A DNA stretch of 64,000 bases. Origin: an uncultured Chlorobiaceae bacterium (GTDB lineage: Bacteria; Bacteroidota; Chlorobiia; Chlorobiales; Chlorobiaceae). Below the pieces are notes generated by a model, which saw only the letters and a list, made by a program, of their open reading frames with translations, searched no databases and had not been told where the DNA came from. The position numbers and the translations under genes were made by a program. The DNA lies in assembly GCA_903843305.1 (NCBI GenBank), contig CAIMPI010000021.1, positions 1 to 64,000 of the forward strand. The letters are read 5' to 3'. Below are positions 1 to 9,093 of this stretch, piece after piece; within the stretch, counting starts at the first letter, position 1, and every line of letters begins with the position of its first letter.

Positions 1-94
1 AAAATTACTTCGCAGAATCTTGCACTTGAAAAGTTTTTAAAACGATAGATTGTATTCACTGTTACCAGTAAACATTAACTAAAATATTTTAGCC

Positions 95-505
95 TTGGTA
101 AAGATCAGACTTAAAAGAGCAGGAAGAAAAAAATTGCCGGTATACCAGATTGTCGTGGCTGATGCGCGCTCACCAAGGGACGGCAAATTTCTTGAAGTTG
201 TCGGCCATTATCAGCCTACGGCCAAACCGCATGCTGTGACCATTAAAAAAGACCGTATTGTTTACTGGATGCAGACCGGAGCACAGCCAACAGCAACAGT
301 GAACAGTCTTATCCGTACAACTGGATTGTTGTACGAACTACGACTCAAGAGAATGGGGCGCAGTGAGGCAGAAATTTCAGCAGAGATGGAAAAGTGGCAG
401 GAGCACCAGAATGTAAGACGTCAGAAAAGACTTGCACTGAAGTCCCATCGCCGCAGTGCTAAAAAAGAGGCGGAAGCGAAAGCAGCTACAGGTGGAGAGG
501 CTTAA
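95..505 (+). CDS. rpsP: 30S ribosomal protein S16
   Basis: This protein is a component of the small ribosomal subunit that binds 16S rRNA during assembly. The N-terminus [13 protein letters not shown] and the following [18 protein letters not shown] match the S16 family closely. At 136 residues it is longer than the usual 80-90 because of a Lys/Arg/Ala-rich C-terminal tail (from about residue 85), a tail form seen in several phyla. The start is a TTG codon, chosen because family homology begins exactly there and no ATG lies nearby; no clear Shine-Dalgarno sequence is visible upstream. It is the first gene of an rpsP-rimM-trmD-rplS cluster, a classic translation operon, and is followed after 24 bases by rimM. 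Confidence 0.96.
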   Translation: MVKIRLKRAGRKKLPVYQIVVADARSPRDGKFLEVVGHYQPTAKPHAVTIKKDRIVYWMQTGAQPTATVNSLIRTTGLLYELRLKRMGRSEAEISAEMEKWQEHQNVRRQKRLALKSHRRSAKKEAEAKAATGGEA

Positions 506-529
506 TCATCTTTTAGGGTGAGGTCAAAG

Positions 530-1033
530 GTGGAGCTCTATTTGACAGGCATCATTCTCAAACCGAAAGGGTTGAAAGGTGAGGTGAAAGTAGAAGTTAT
601 TACAGATTTCCCTGAAAGTTTTCTTTCGCGCCGTGAATATTATGCAGGGAAGTCTGTCGATTCGGTTGAGCGCTTAAAGGTAAAAAAAGCTGCTCTTGCC
701 GGAGGGTTTGCATGGCTGTTCTTTGAGGGGATTGATAACATGGAAAAAGCTGAAGCACTTACAGGCTGGCAATTGTTTGTTGAAGAAGATCAGCTTTTGC
801 CGCAGCCGGATAACCGAGCCTATCTTCATGAGATTATTGGAATGAAGGTTTTGGATCGTCATCGAAAGGAGGTTGGCATAGTTACCAATGTGATCAGGAT
901 GCCTGCACATGAAGTATACGAGGTTCAGGTCGACGGTAAAAAGATTCTGCTTCCAGCCATAGATGAGTTTGTTGAAGAGTTTAGTCTTGGTGAAAAGTAT
1001 ATTATTATACCAAGATTTGATGAATTTTTGTAA
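530..1033 (+). CDS. rimM: Ribosome maturation factor RimM
   Basis: RimM is a 16S rRNA-processing and 30S assembly factor that binds S19. The N-terminal RimM barrel is seen in LTGIILKPKGLKGEVKV and the C-terminal PRC-barrel in the region from about residue 90 (LHEIIGMKVLD, ILLPAIDEFVEE). The length of 167 residues is normal. The frame is open from a GTG at 518, but the GTG at 530 is preferred because it begins MELYLTG as expected for the family and has a GAGGT ribosome-binding site about seven bases upstream. The stop codon abuts the trmD reading frame. It lies second in the rpsP operon, which is the usual position. Confidence 0.95.
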   Translation: MELYLTGIILKPKGLKGEVKVEVITDFPESFLSRREYYAGKSVDSVERLKVKKAALAGGFAWLFFEGIDNMEKAEALTGWQLFVEEDQLLPQPDNRAYLHEIIGMKVLDRHRKEVGIVTNVIRMPAHEVYEVQVDGKKILLPAIDEFVEEFSLGEKYIIIPRFDEFL

Positions 1034-1051
1034 ATGGTTGTGCCTCAGCCC

Positions 1052-1735
1052 ATGGATGCAATAAGGATTGATGTTATTTCCGTCATTCCCGGTTTTTTTG
1101 ATTCCCCGCTTAACAATGGACTGTTAAGCATTGCACGAAAAAAAAACCATGCGGAAATTCACATTCACAACCTGCATGATTACGGTTTTGGCCGGTATAA
1201 ACAGGTCGATGATTCGCCTTTTGGTGGTGGTGCAGGTATGGTGCTCCGTCCAGAGCCAGTCTTCACCTGTGTTGAAGCGTTACAGGCAGAAAGAGAGTAC
1301 GATGCTCTGATTTTTCTTTCTCCGGATGGATTGTTGTTTGAGCAGTCTATGGCAAACAAGCTTTCGATGATGCATAACCTGATTATTCTCTGTGGGCATT
1401 ACAAGGCCATTGATGAACGTATCAGGCAGAATCTGGTTACTATGGAGATCTCTATTGGCGATGTTGTTGTTTCAGGTGGAGAGATACCAGCACTCCTTCT
1501 TATGGATGCTCTTGTCAGGGTTATACCCGGTGTTCTTGGTGATAGTGAATCGGCTTTGACTGATTCTTTTCAGGCCGGGCTTCTTGACTCTGTCTATTAC
1601 ACGCGGCCGGCAGAATTTAGGGGGATGAAGGTTCCCGAAGTACTGTTGACCGGTAATCATGGAAAGATTGAGCAGTGGCGTCATCAAAATGCTCTTGAGC
1701 GAACAAGACAACGGAGGCCGGATCTGCTTGATTGA
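1052..1735 (+). CDS. trmD: tRNA (guanine-N1-)-methyltransferase TrmD
   Basis: TrmD methylates G37 of tRNAs using S-adenosylmethionine, which prevents +1 frameshifting. SPOUT-fold signatures are visible: [14 protein letters not shown] near the N-terminus, [12 protein letters not shown], and the knot region [18 protein letters not shown]. The C-terminal DNA/RNA-binding helix region ends with [10 protein letters not shown]. With the ATG at 1052 the protein has 227 residues and starts [16 protein letters not shown], the typical family N-terminus; an in-frame ATG at 1034, directly after the rimM stop, is the alternative. Neither has a strong ribosome-binding site, so translational coupling to rimM is likely. 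Confidence 0.95.
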   Translation: MDAIRIDVISVIPGFFDSPLNNGLLSIARKKNHAEIHIHNLHDYGFGRYKQVDDSPFGGGAGMVLRPEPVFTCVEALQAEREYDALIFLSPDGLLFEQSMANKLSMMHNLIILCGHYKAIDERIRQNLVTMEISIGDVVVSGGEIPALLLMDALVRVIPGVLGDSESALTDSFQAGLLDSVYYTRPAEFRGMKVPEVLLTGNHGKIEQWRHQNALERTRQRRPDLLD

Positions 1736-1784
1736 GTTTGAATTAGATGGATATAAGAAAAAATAACGTAAATAAGTTGTTGTC

Positions 1785-2147
1785 ATGGATCAGTTAATTA
1801 AGTTAGTTGAAGCCACTCAGGCTGTTACCGATTTTCCGGAAATTCGGCCAGGGGATACTGTTAAAATTCAGTTGAAGGTTATTGAGGGTGAAAAGGAGAG
1901 GCTTCAGGCTTTTGAGGGTGTTGTTATCAGTGACAGGGGAGCCGGTGGGAACAAAACCATCACTGTTCGCAAAATTTCTCATGGAGTAGGTGTTGAAAGG
2001 ATCATTCCTGTCAACTCACCCAACATTGAAAGTGTTACAGTTGTGAAACACGGTAAGGCAAGAAGGGCAAAACTCTTCTACTTGCGCAAACGTACCGGCA
2101 AGGCAGCGTTGAAAGTCAAGGAGCGCAAGATTGTAGAAAAAGTCTGA
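1785..2147 (+). CDS. rplS: 50S ribosomal protein L19
   Basis: L19 is a large-subunit ribosomal protein located at the 30S-50S interface. The 120-residue product carries the family signatures [13 protein letters not shown]-like (here [13 protein letters not shown]), [29 protein letters not shown] and the basic C-terminus ending [20 protein letters not shown]. The ATG start gives the normal length. It is the last gene of the rpsP-rimM-trmD-rplS group and is followed by a GC-rich hairpin at 2156-2186 that probably ends the operon. Confidence 0.97.
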   Translation: MDQLIKLVEATQAVTDFPEIRPGDTVKIQLKVIEGEKERLQAFEGVVISDRGAGGNKTITVRKISHGVGVERIIPVNSPNIESVTVVKHGKARRAKLFYLRKRTGKAALKVKERKIVEKV

Positions 2148-2155
2148 TTTTTTTT

Positions 2156-2186
2156 AACCCGGTGTGCATATAAATGCTGCCGGGTT
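2156..2186 (+). terminator. Hairpin downstream of rplS
   Basis: The inverted repeat AACCCGG (2156-2162) / CCGGGTT (2180-2186) lies nine bases after the rplS stop. The T-run precedes the stem rather than following it, so on the plus strand it is an imperfect intrinsic terminator. Its position at the end of the ribosomal operon supports a role in termination or 3' end protection. Confidence 0.45.
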
Positions 2187-2286
2187 TCCATCTTCGTGAT
2201 CTGTTGGGTGCATCGAACTCTTCGTTACACAAAGTAGTGTTCGATTAACTTTATTTTATCCTTACCACTTTTAGTCTTGACAGGTC

Positions 2287-3114
2287 GTGAACAGCCAGGA
2301 GATTGAACGTTTCCGTAAAAAGATTTTTGACTTTTACTATCAAAACAGAAGGGTATATCCTTGGCGCGAAACTACTGACCGTTATGCTGTAATGATCAGC
2401 GAGATCATGCTGCAGCAGACACAGGCTGAGAGAGTGGTCTTAAAATATGAAGCATGGCTTAGCAAATTTCCAGATCCGGCAAGTCTCGCTTTGGCATCAC
2501 TTCGGGATGTGCTTGCACTTTGGAGTGGGCTTGGCTACAATTCAAGGGCAGTAAGGCTTCAGCGATGTGCCATTACTATCATGGAACGTTTCGGCGGGAT
2601 GGTTCCGTCTGGACCTGAAGAACTTAAAACACTGCCAGGTATAGGAGCCTATACCTCTCGTTCCATTCCCGTGTTTGCCGATAATCTTGATGTTGCAGCA
2701 GTGGATACCAATATCCGCCGAATTCTGATCCATGAATTTGGGCTCCCTGAGAGTATTGGTGCCAAAACACTTCAGCAAGTTGCAGAAGAGGTGCTTCCTG
2801 ACGGGCAAAGTCGTAACTGGCATAACGCACTGATGGATTATGGCGCTCTTGTTCTAACCAGCAGAAAAACAGGAATCCATCCACTGACGAAGCAATCGAA
2901 GTTTCAGGGATCAAGACGATGGTATCGGGGCAGGCTTATCAAAGAGCTTGTTCATTCGGATGTTGTGTGCCTGGAAGAAATCAATGAGAAATATGCCGAC
3001 TGTCCATGGGATCTTGATGAAATCATCAATGAGCTTATCCATGAGGGGATTGTAGAAAACCAGGAGAGTACAACTCCTGGTGCCTTTCCCTTGCTGAAGA
3101 TAAAAGGAAGCTAA
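2287..3114 (+). CDS. mutY: A/G-specific adenine glycosylase (MutY-type, no Fe-S cluster motif)
   Basis: This HhH-GPD base-excision enzyme is expected to remove adenine mispaired with 8-oxoguanine. The catalytic Glu lies in SEIMLQQTQ (LQQTQ is MutY-typical), the helix-hairpin-helix is LPGIGAYTSRSI, and the catalytic Asp is in VAAVDTNIRRIL. The usual four cysteines of the 4Fe-4S loop after the glycosylase domain are absent: after GALVLTSRKTG the chain continues with KFQGSRRWYRGRLIKEL. It also lacks the MutT-like C-terminal 8-oxoG recognition domain and has only 275 residues (E. coli MutY has 350). The start is GTG at 2287. It stands alone, downstream of the rplS operon and convergent with an acyl-CoA synthetase gene. 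Confidence 0.85.
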   Translation: MNSQEIERFRKKIFDFYYQNRRVYPWRETTDRYAVMISEIMLQQTQAERVVLKYEAWLSKFPDPASLALASLRDVLALWSGLGYNSRAVRLQRCAITIMERFGGMVPSGPEELKTLPGIGAYTSRSIPVFADNLDVAAVDTNIRRILIHEFGLPESIGAKTLQQVAEEVLPDGQSRNWHNALMDYGALVLTSRKTGIHPLTKQSKFQGSRRWYRGRLIKELVHSDVVCLEEINEKYADCPWDLDEIINELIHEGIVENQESTTPGAFPLLKIKGS

Positions 3115-3167
3115 TCTCCAAAAAAAGTTTTAACTTTTTACTGATATATTACAGGAATTATATTAGT

Positions 3168-5000
3168 TTATTCAATGTTATAGACCATGTTAAGGGCTTT
3201 ATAAACATTCTCTATTTTTTCGGCATAACTTGATATAATTACTTCGCGTTTGAGTTTCATTGTTGGGGTCATTTGACCGTTTTCAATCGTGAATGGCGTA
3301 TCAACAAGCAGAAACTTGCGTACTTTCTCGTGCGTTGCCAGTTGTCGTGAAACGGTGCGCAGAAGTTTTTCAAAAATCTGCAGAACATTTTGATTTTCAA
3401 TCAACTCTTTGTTGGTTTCAGCTTTTATACCTTCTGATGCAGCAAATTCTCTCAATTTGCTAAATTCCGGTACAATAAGGGCAATCAGAAATGGCCGTTT
3501 TTCACCGATTACAATGACTTGTTCAATAAATGGACTATCAGCAATCAAGTTCTCAATAGGCATAGGTGCAATATTTTTCCCGCCCGAAGTGACGATAATA
3601 TGTTTTTTTCGACCGGTTATCTTCAGATAACCCTCCTTATCTATCTCTCCAATATCCCCGGAGAAGAACCATCCGTCCTTGATAACTTTACGGGTAGATT
3701 CTTCATCCATCCAGTATCCCTTCATGATATTAGGTCCCTTGAGCAGGATTTCTCCATCATCGGCAATTCTGACCTCGACGTTATTAACCGCCTGTCCAAC
3801 GGTACCGTACTTGATCTTTTCTGGCCTGTTGACATGGGTGACGGGTGATGTTTCAGTTAGGCCAAATCCCTCAAGAATGTTTATGTCAAGCGCATGAAAA
3901 AATTCGCCGATCTTTTGCGGTAAAGCAGCCCCGCCCGAAACAAAATAGCGCAGTCGTCCGCCAAGCTTGTTCTTTATTTTTTTATAGACAAGCTTTTCTG
4001 CTAAAGCGTACTGTATGGAGAGTATTTTTGGTACGCTTCCTTTATTATCGATTTTTCTGTGATACTGTTCTCCCGTTTTTAACGCCCAGTAAAATATTTT
4101 CTGCTTTATGACGCTTTGGGTTGAAATCTGCTTGAGTATACTCATTTTGATACGATCAAACAGCCTTGGAACAGTAAAGATGATGGTCGGTCTGGCTTCT
4201 GTCATATTCAGTGAAATCGTCTCAATGCTCTCTGCCAGATAGATGCTGGCTCCGCAGGCAAAAAGCAGGTAATAGCCGCCTGTGCGTTCATAAGCATGAG
4301 AGAGAGGCAGAAATGAGAGCCCACAGTCAGAATCATCAAGGTGTATAACTGAAGAGCAGGATTTGACATTTTCACAGAGGTTGCGGTGTGTAAGCATCAC
4401 TCCTTTTGGAAGCCCTGTCGTTCCAGAAGTGTAGATAATGGTGGCAACATCTTCAGATTCCACAGGGGCTCGGTCAAGAAACCATGGTTTTTCTTCAAGA
4501 CATTTTTTCCCGATTGCCTTTGCCTGGTCAAGGTCAAGAACATCTTCAATGGCTTCTTCAAGGCGGTTCATGACCACAACAAGAGTTAACTCTGGCAGAT
4601 TTTGCCAGATTGAGAGGATTTTACCTAGTTGAAGCATGTTTGAGACAATGACAGCCTTTGCGCTGCAGTTGTTGAGAACATATTCAATCTGGCTGGAAGG
4701 CAAAGAAGGATAGAGAGGCACATTGATTGCGCCAAGATTCATAATAGCCATATCGGCAAGGTACCATCCCGGTCTGTTTTCCGAAAGTATGGCAATCCGA
4801 TCTTTTGACTTTACACCATTGTGTTTTAGAAACGCTCCAAAATAACGCACATCCTCCTCAAACACACGATAAGAGATGGGTGCATATACTCCATTAATCT
4901 TTCTTGCAAATGGAAACTTAATCTCATTTTCCCTGTAATGGTTAAAAACAGATGCAAAAAGTTCCGGCAGTGTCTGAAAGTCAGGATTGATAAGCCCCAT
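3168..5000 (-). CDS. AMP-forming long-chain acyl-CoA synthetase
   Basis: This member of the ANL adenylation superfamily is expected to activate fatty acids to acyl-CoA via acyl-AMP. The P-loop motif [20 protein letters not shown], the [12 protein letters not shown] motif, the [11 protein letters not shown] region with [11 protein letters not shown], and the hinge [17 protein letters not shown] are all visible. At 610 residues it fits the FadD15-like bacterial long-chain class, which resembles the eukaryotic enzymes. Signature motifs such as [14 protein letters not shown] support the long-chain type. It stands alone on the minus strand between mutY and the divergent sugar cluster. The exact chain-length specificity cannot be read from the sequence. 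Confidence 0.92.
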   Translation of the reverse strand: MGLINPDFQTLPELFASVFNHYRENEIKFPFARKINGVYAPISYRVFEEDVRYFGAFLKHNGVKSKDRIAILSENRPGWYLADMAIMNLGAINVPLYPSLPSSQIEYVLNNCSAKAVIVSNMLQLGKILSIWQNLPELTLVVVMNRLEEAIEDVLDLDQAKAIGKKCLEEKPWFLDRAPVESEDVATIIYTSGTTGLPKGVMLTHRNLCENVKSCSSVIHLDDSDCGLSFLPLSHAYERTGGYYLLFACGASIYLAESIETISLNMTEARPTIIFTVPRLFDRIKMSILKQISTQSVIKQKIFYWALKTGEQYHRKIDNKGSVPKILSIQYALAEKLVYKKIKNKLGGRLRYFVSGGAALPQKIGEFFHALDINILEGFGLTETSPVTHVNRPEKIKYGTVGQAVNNVEVRIADDGEILLKGPNIMKGYWMDEESTRKVIKDGWFFSGDIGEIDKEGYLKITGRKKHIIVTSGGKNIAPMPIENLIADSPFIEQVIVIGEKRPFLIALIVPEFSKLREFAASEGIKAETNKELIENQNVLQIFEKLLRTVSRQLATHEKVRKFLLVDTPFTIENGQMTPTMKLKREVIISSYAEKIENVYKALNMVYNIE

Positions 5001-5178
5001 CAGCGCAAGGTGTTTACTTAATTATAAGAGCCGTTAAAATGGAAATAACAACCTTGGCTCCTTAGAGGGTTTCACGTTACTTACAATGATTCAATAAATA
5101 TTTAACGATACATTCTTATCTTTGCAAATTGTGATATTGAGTTTCGAGAATTTTTTAAGGCTTCTTTCCTGTTTATTC

Positions 5179-6243
5179 ATGCAGATGACGAAAAAATCAG
5201 GTCTTTCATGGACAGGCTATCTTGGTCTTGGTCTTGGTATTGTCCTGATAGTCTATCTTTTCAGTCAACTAGACCTTAAGCGATCGGCTGATCTTATTTC
5301 ATCAATTGGTTTTTTATCGGCATTTATTGTTTTGCCTTTTCTTGCGCTGCATCTTTTAGAAACCTTAGCATGGTCAAGAGTCTTTCCGCGGAGCATAATC
5401 ACAATACCGTTTTTCAAACTTCTGAAAATACAGGTTATCGCCGAAACTGTGTCCATGACGCTTCCTGCCGGAGTGGCTATCGGTGAACCTCTTCGTCCTT
5501 TTCTTTGTAGCCGCTTTATAGGGGTTCCACTTCCCTCTGGGGTTGCAAGCGTTGCTGTGCGAAAGCTCATGCTCGGCGTAGCTCAGGGGCTTTATACTAT
5601 TATTGGTTCTATAGCAGGTTTTTCACTTCTTCAGGTTGTTTCTGTCCGAATTCTTGGTTTTGAGGGGCTTGGCTATCTTATGGTTGGTGCAGGCATAGTG
5701 GTTTTTCTGCTTTTTCTCTTTTTTCTCCTTTTGCTGCTCAACGGAAAAGCAGCTCAAAATGTTCACAAATTTTTGATGCTTGTTCCCATCAAGAGAGTAA
5801 AGAGATGGTTACTTGTAAAAGAGTCAGGTTTTCTTGATACGGATGAGGAGCTGAAGAGTTACCGCGGTTCTTATACCAATAGGTTGCTTCCGGTATTGGT
5901 TATTTATCTTCTTGCTTGGTCAACACTTGCTATTGAGAGTTATGTTATATTGAGGCTTTTGGGTATTGATATCTCTTTTTTACAGGTGTTTACCATTGAT
6001 ATCGCTCTTACAATGCTTCGTTCTCTCTTTTTTTTCATTCCTTCTGGACTTGGTGTACAGGATCTTGGTTACCTGGCGTTTTTTCAGGCTGTCGGGATGC
6101 ATGATGTTCTTGCTTATGGCGGTGCATTTGTGTTGTTGAGGCGTTTAAAGGAGGTCCTCTGGTATTCTTTCGGTTACTCCATAATGTTTTTTTCTGGAGT
6201 TCACCTGCGAGATGTAGAAGGAGTAAGCAAAGGAGGATCGTGA
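5179..6243 (+). CDS. LPG-synthase transmembrane-like / flippase-like domain membrane protein
   Basis: This is an integral membrane protein with about eight hydrophobic segments, matching the family formerly annotated as lysylphosphatidylglycerol synthase TM region (UPF0104/YbhN-like). It contains an ETVSMTLPAGVAIGEPLRPF segment and a C-terminal FFIPSGLGVQDLGYLAFFQ motif typical of that family. No aminoacyl-transferase domain is attached, so it is not an LPG synthase. The frame opens at a TTG at 5122; the ATG codons at 5179 and 5185 are more likely starts. It precedes and overlaps a GT-B-like gene at the head of the Kdn-type sugar cluster, which suggests a role in lipid-linked sugar or envelope lipid transport. 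That role is inferred from context. Confidence 0.75.
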   Translation: MQMTKKSGLSWTGYLGLGLGIVLIVYLFSQLDLKRSADLISSIGFLSAFIVLPFLALHLLETLAWSRVFPRSIITIPFFKLLKIQVIAETVSMTLPAGVAIGEPLRPFLCSRFIGVPLPSGVASVAVRKLMLGVAQGLYTIIGSIAGFSLLQVVSVRILGFEGLGYLMVGAGIVVFLLFLFFLLLLLNGKAAQNVHKFLMLVPIKRVKRWLLVKESGFLDTDEELKSYRGSYTNRLLPVLVIYLLAWSTLAIESYVILRLLGIDISFLQVFTIDIALTMLRSLFFFIPSGLGVQDLGYLAFFQAVGMHDVLAYGGAFVLLRRLKEVLWYSFGYSIMFFSGVHLRDVEGVSKGGS

Positions 6244-7196
6244 AGAAAAAAATTTTATTTATATGTGGTTCGATGAATCAGACTACCCAGATGCATCAGA
6301 TTGCAGGGTGGCTGACCGATTATGAGCAATATTTTTCTCCTTTTTTCAGCGATGGTCTGCTCGGAGTTGCCAGTGATGCAGGGTTGCTTGAATTTACCAT
6401 TATGGGTCGCAAGCGATCGGAACGTACCCTTGACTATCTCTCTTCTCATCATCTGAGGCTTGATATTGGTGGTTTTGCACACGCCTATGATCTTGTGGTG
6501 ACCTGTACGGATCTCATTGTGCCAAAACATATTCGAAGCAATAAAATTGTGCTGGTACAAGAGGGAATGACAGAGCCCGAAACCATTCTCTACCATCTTG
6601 CAAGGAACTTCCAGTGGATTCCTCGCTGGATTGCCGGTACTGCTGCTACTGGGTTATCCGATGCTTATGAGAAGTTTTGTGTTGCCAGCGAAGGATATCG
6701 CGAACTCTTTATCCGGAAAGGGGTGACTCCCGCCAAAATCGAAGTGACCAGTATTCCGAACTTTGACAATTGCGAGCAGTACCTTCAGAATAATTTTAAA
6801 CATCATAATTACGTTCTTGTCTGTACGTCAGATAATCGAGAAACCTTTATTTATGAAAATCGCCGGAAAAATATTGAAAAATATCTTGAAATGGCAGGTG
6901 ATCACCAGCTTCTTTTCAAGCTTCATCCCAATGAAAATGCTGAAAGGGCAATCAGAGAAATTGAACGCTATGCTCCAGACAGCCTTGTGTTCAGTGAAGG
7001 TAGAACTGAAGAAATGATTGCCAACTCACGGATGTTGATTGCGCAGTTTTCATCGACAATTTTTGTTGGTTCTGCCCTGAACAAGGAAGTACATTGTGGG
7101 TTGGATCCTGAGGTGTTAAAGTTACTGACACCGCTCCAGAATAAATCTGCAGCAAAAAATATTGCGAATGTCTGCCAGCAGTTGATTGATGGCTGA
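6240..7196 (+). CDS. GT-B-like protein of the surface-sugar cluster
   Basis: This 318-residue soluble protein begins with KKILFICGSMNQTTQMHQIA, a beta-strand and loop typical of the N-terminal half of GT-B enzymes. The C-terminal half contains LLFKLHPNEN and SRMLIAQFSSTIFVGSALNK, which resembles CDP-glycerol transferase, polysialyltransferase or UDP-GlcNAc-2-epimerase-like folds (His-Pro turn, then a Ser-Ser loop near the nucleotide site). The substrate cannot be named. The GTG start overlaps the upstream stop (GTGA) and has a strong AGGAGG site seven bases upstream. Its place between a flippase-like protein and a CMP-sugar synthetase suggests transfer or processing of an acidic sugar; a CMP-sugar donor is an inference. 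Confidence 0.6.
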   Translation: MKKKILFICGSMNQTTQMHQIAGWLTDYEQYFSPFFSDGLLGVASDAGLLEFTIMGRKRSERTLDYLSSHHLRLDIGGFAHAYDLVVTCTDLIVPKHIRSNKIVLVQEGMTEPETILYHLARNFQWIPRWIAGTAATGLSDAYEKFCVASEGYRELFIRKGVTPAKIEVTSIPNFDNCEQYLQNNFKHHNYVLVCTSDNRETFIYENRRKNIEKYLEMAGDHQLLFKLHPNENAERAIREIERYAPDSLVFSEGRTEEMIANSRMLIAQFSSTIFVGSALNKEVHCGLDPEVLKLLTPLQNKSAAKNIANVCQQLIDG

Positions 7197-7218
7197 ACTA
7201 AAACGTAACTGATTTTTA

Positions 7219-7932
7219 ATGTACACGGTAGCAATTATTCCTGCCAGAGGCGGGTCAAAGGGACTGAAAAAGAAAAATATCTATCCTGTAGCAGGAAAAC
7301 CCCTGATCGCCTGGACGATTCAACAGGCGTTAGCCTCAGCTTCCATCGATAAAGTGTTTGTTTCAACGGATAATACGATCATTTCCGGCGTTTCAAAGGA
7401 ATATGGTGCGGAGGTGATTGAGCGTCCATTGAAACTTTCCGGTGACAAGGTGAGCTCCGAATCGGCTATCCTTCACGCTATTGGAGTTATCGAATTGGAG
7501 TATGAAATGCCCGTAAGCACGATCGTATTCTTGCAGGCGACCTCACCTTTACGAAAATCTGGTGATATTGATGCAGCGATAGATGTTTTTCGTCGTGAAG
7601 GAGCTGATTCGCTAATTTCGGTGACTAAAGCCGACGACCTTACCTTGTGGGAATCCCGAGAAGGGAAGTGGATGAGTGTCAACTTTGATTACCGTAATCG
7701 GGGAATGCGTCAGGATCGGCCAACACAATTCATCGAAAATGGCTCAATCTATATTTTTTCACCAGAAACTCTTTTCTCCTTTGACAACAGGATTGGCGAA
7801 AAACTTTCGGTCTATGAGATGGAGTTTTGGCAAACGTGGGAGATTGATACTCTCGAAGAAATAGATTTAATTGAGTACTACCTTTATAAAAAAAACCTGG
7901 CCGTCCAGGATGCAAACCAACAGAACCTTTAG
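7219..7932 (+). CDS. NeuA/PseF-type CMP-sugar synthetase (cytidylyltransferase)
   Basis: The protein activates a 2-keto-3-deoxy acidic sugar with CTP to give a CMP-sugar. The nucleotide-binding signature [16 protein letters not shown] is at the very N-terminus and is the NeuA form (RGGSKG...KN), not the KdsB form. [15 protein letters not shown], with an LQ.TSPLR motif, and the [11 protein letters not shown] loop follow. At 237 residues it is a single-domain enzyme without the C-terminal phosphatase of some NeuA proteins. It lies 12 bases before the KdnB-like gene, so its substrate is probably Kdo8N or a related amino-keto acid; an ordinary nonulosonic acid is the alternative. Confidence 0.85.
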   Translation: MYTVAIIPARGGSKGLKKKNIYPVAGKPLIAWTIQQALASASIDKVFVSTDNTIISGVSKEYGAEVIERPLKLSGDKVSSESAILHAIGVIELEYEMPVSTIVFLQATSPLRKSGDIDAAIDVFRREGADSLISVTKADDLTLWESREGKWMSVNFDYRNRGMRQDRPTQFIENGSIYIFSPETLFSFDNRIGEKLSVYEMEFWQTWEIDTLEEIDLIEYYLYKKNLAVQDANQQNL

Positions 7933-7944
7933 ATTACTGTTTTT

Positions 7945-9075
7945 ATGAATTTCTTTTTATCCACCGATCTTGTTATCGGGGTTAATGAAGCGCTGAACCT
8001 GAATGGGCATCTGGCACAGTTGTCAGTTAAGAAGCCCGGTATCATTTACGATGCCAATGTAGCAGGCAGTCTCTATTTTCAAGACGTTCTGAGGAACCTT
8101 ACCTCAGAATACAAAGATGCAGTATTGTATTGCAATGAATTCGGGGGCGAACCGACTTATTCTCATCTCGAAAGTGTGGCGGAATTTTTCCGGGGGAATT
8201 CGCCGGAAATTATTGTTGCCATAGGTGGAGGCAGTACACTTGACCTTGGAAAGGGAGTTGCTCTTTTAATGACCAACGCAGTTCCAGCACTTTCACTCAA
8301 GGGCTTTCCTTCAGGAGTGAACGATCCATTACCACTTATTACCGTACCGTCTCTGCTGGGCAGCGGTGCCGAGGTAAGTTTTAATGCGGTATTTATTGAT
8401 GAGGCCGAGGGCCGTAAACTTGGCATTAACAGCCGAAAAAATTTTCCCAAAAAAGCAGTAATCGACCCGCAGCTTTCCATGACAGCCCCTTTTGAAAGCG
8501 TTATTGCTTCAGCCATGGATAGCCTTGTCCATTGCGTTGATAGTTTCGGTTCAGTAAAGCATACGGCGTTGAGCCGGATTTTTGCCATTGAAGGATTCCA
8601 GCGCACTTTTTATGCTTTACAGCAGAATCAGCTCGATCGGGCTGAGTCGCGGCTTGATCTTGCGATAGGCAGTGTCTGTGGTACTGTGGCCCTTATGAAC
8701 TCCGGTGATGGTCCAACGAATGGTTTTGCCTACTATCTTGGCGTGAAACATCGTGTGCCTCACGGTCTTGCTGGAGCAATTTTTCTCAAGGAGGTTATGC
8801 GTTACAACCATCTTCATGGCTATGAAAAGTATGCCCTTCTCAATCCTATGCGCTCGACCCCCTCACCAAAAGAGGCAACGGCTGAACTGCTTGAGGAGAT
8901 GGATGAACTTTACAGGCAGCTTCAGATTCCAACACTTGTTCCTTATGGATATGGCAAGGGTAATGCTACAGAGTTTGCACATAATGCCTCAGAAGCCCTG
9001 AAAGGCTCATTTTCGGGCAATCCCGTTGAATTTACCGAAGAATCTGCACGGGAAGTTGTTTTTCAATTAACATAA
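7945..9075 (+). CDS. kdnB: KdnB-like iron-dependent alcohol dehydrogenase (Kdo C8 oxidase)
   Basis: This is a group III metal-dependent alcohol dehydrogenase. The NAD(P)-binding motif VAIGGGSTLDLGKG lies near residue 90, and metal ligands are expected in SAMDSLVHCVDSF and HRVPHGLAG. In Shewanella, KdnB oxidises C8 of Kdo to the aldehyde that KdnA then transaminates to 8-amino-3,8-dideoxy-octulosonate. The assignment here rests mainly on the immediately adjacent KdnA-like gene (18-base gap) and on the preceding CMP-sugar synthetase, together with the family fit. The length of 376 residues is usual. A different sugar alcohol substrate remains possible. Confidence 0.72.
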   Translation: MNFFLSTDLVIGVNEALNLNGHLAQLSVKKPGIIYDANVAGSLYFQDVLRNLTSEYKDAVLYCNEFGGEPTYSHLESVAEFFRGNSPEIIVAIGGGSTLDLGKGVALLMTNAVPALSLKGFPSGVNDPLPLITVPSLLGSGAEVSFNAVFIDEAEGRKLGINSRKNFPKKAVIDPQLSMTAPFESVIASAMDSLVHCVDSFGSVKHTALSRIFAIEGFQRTFYALQQNQLDRAESRLDLAIGSVCGTVALMNSGDGPTNGFAYYLGVKHRVPHGLAGAIFLKEVMRYNHLHGYEKYALLNPMRSTPSPKEATAELLEEMDELYRQLQIPTLVPYGYGKGNATEFAHNASEALKGSFSGNPVEFTEESAREVVFQLT

Positions 9076-9093
9076 AAGAACAGGATACTTATT

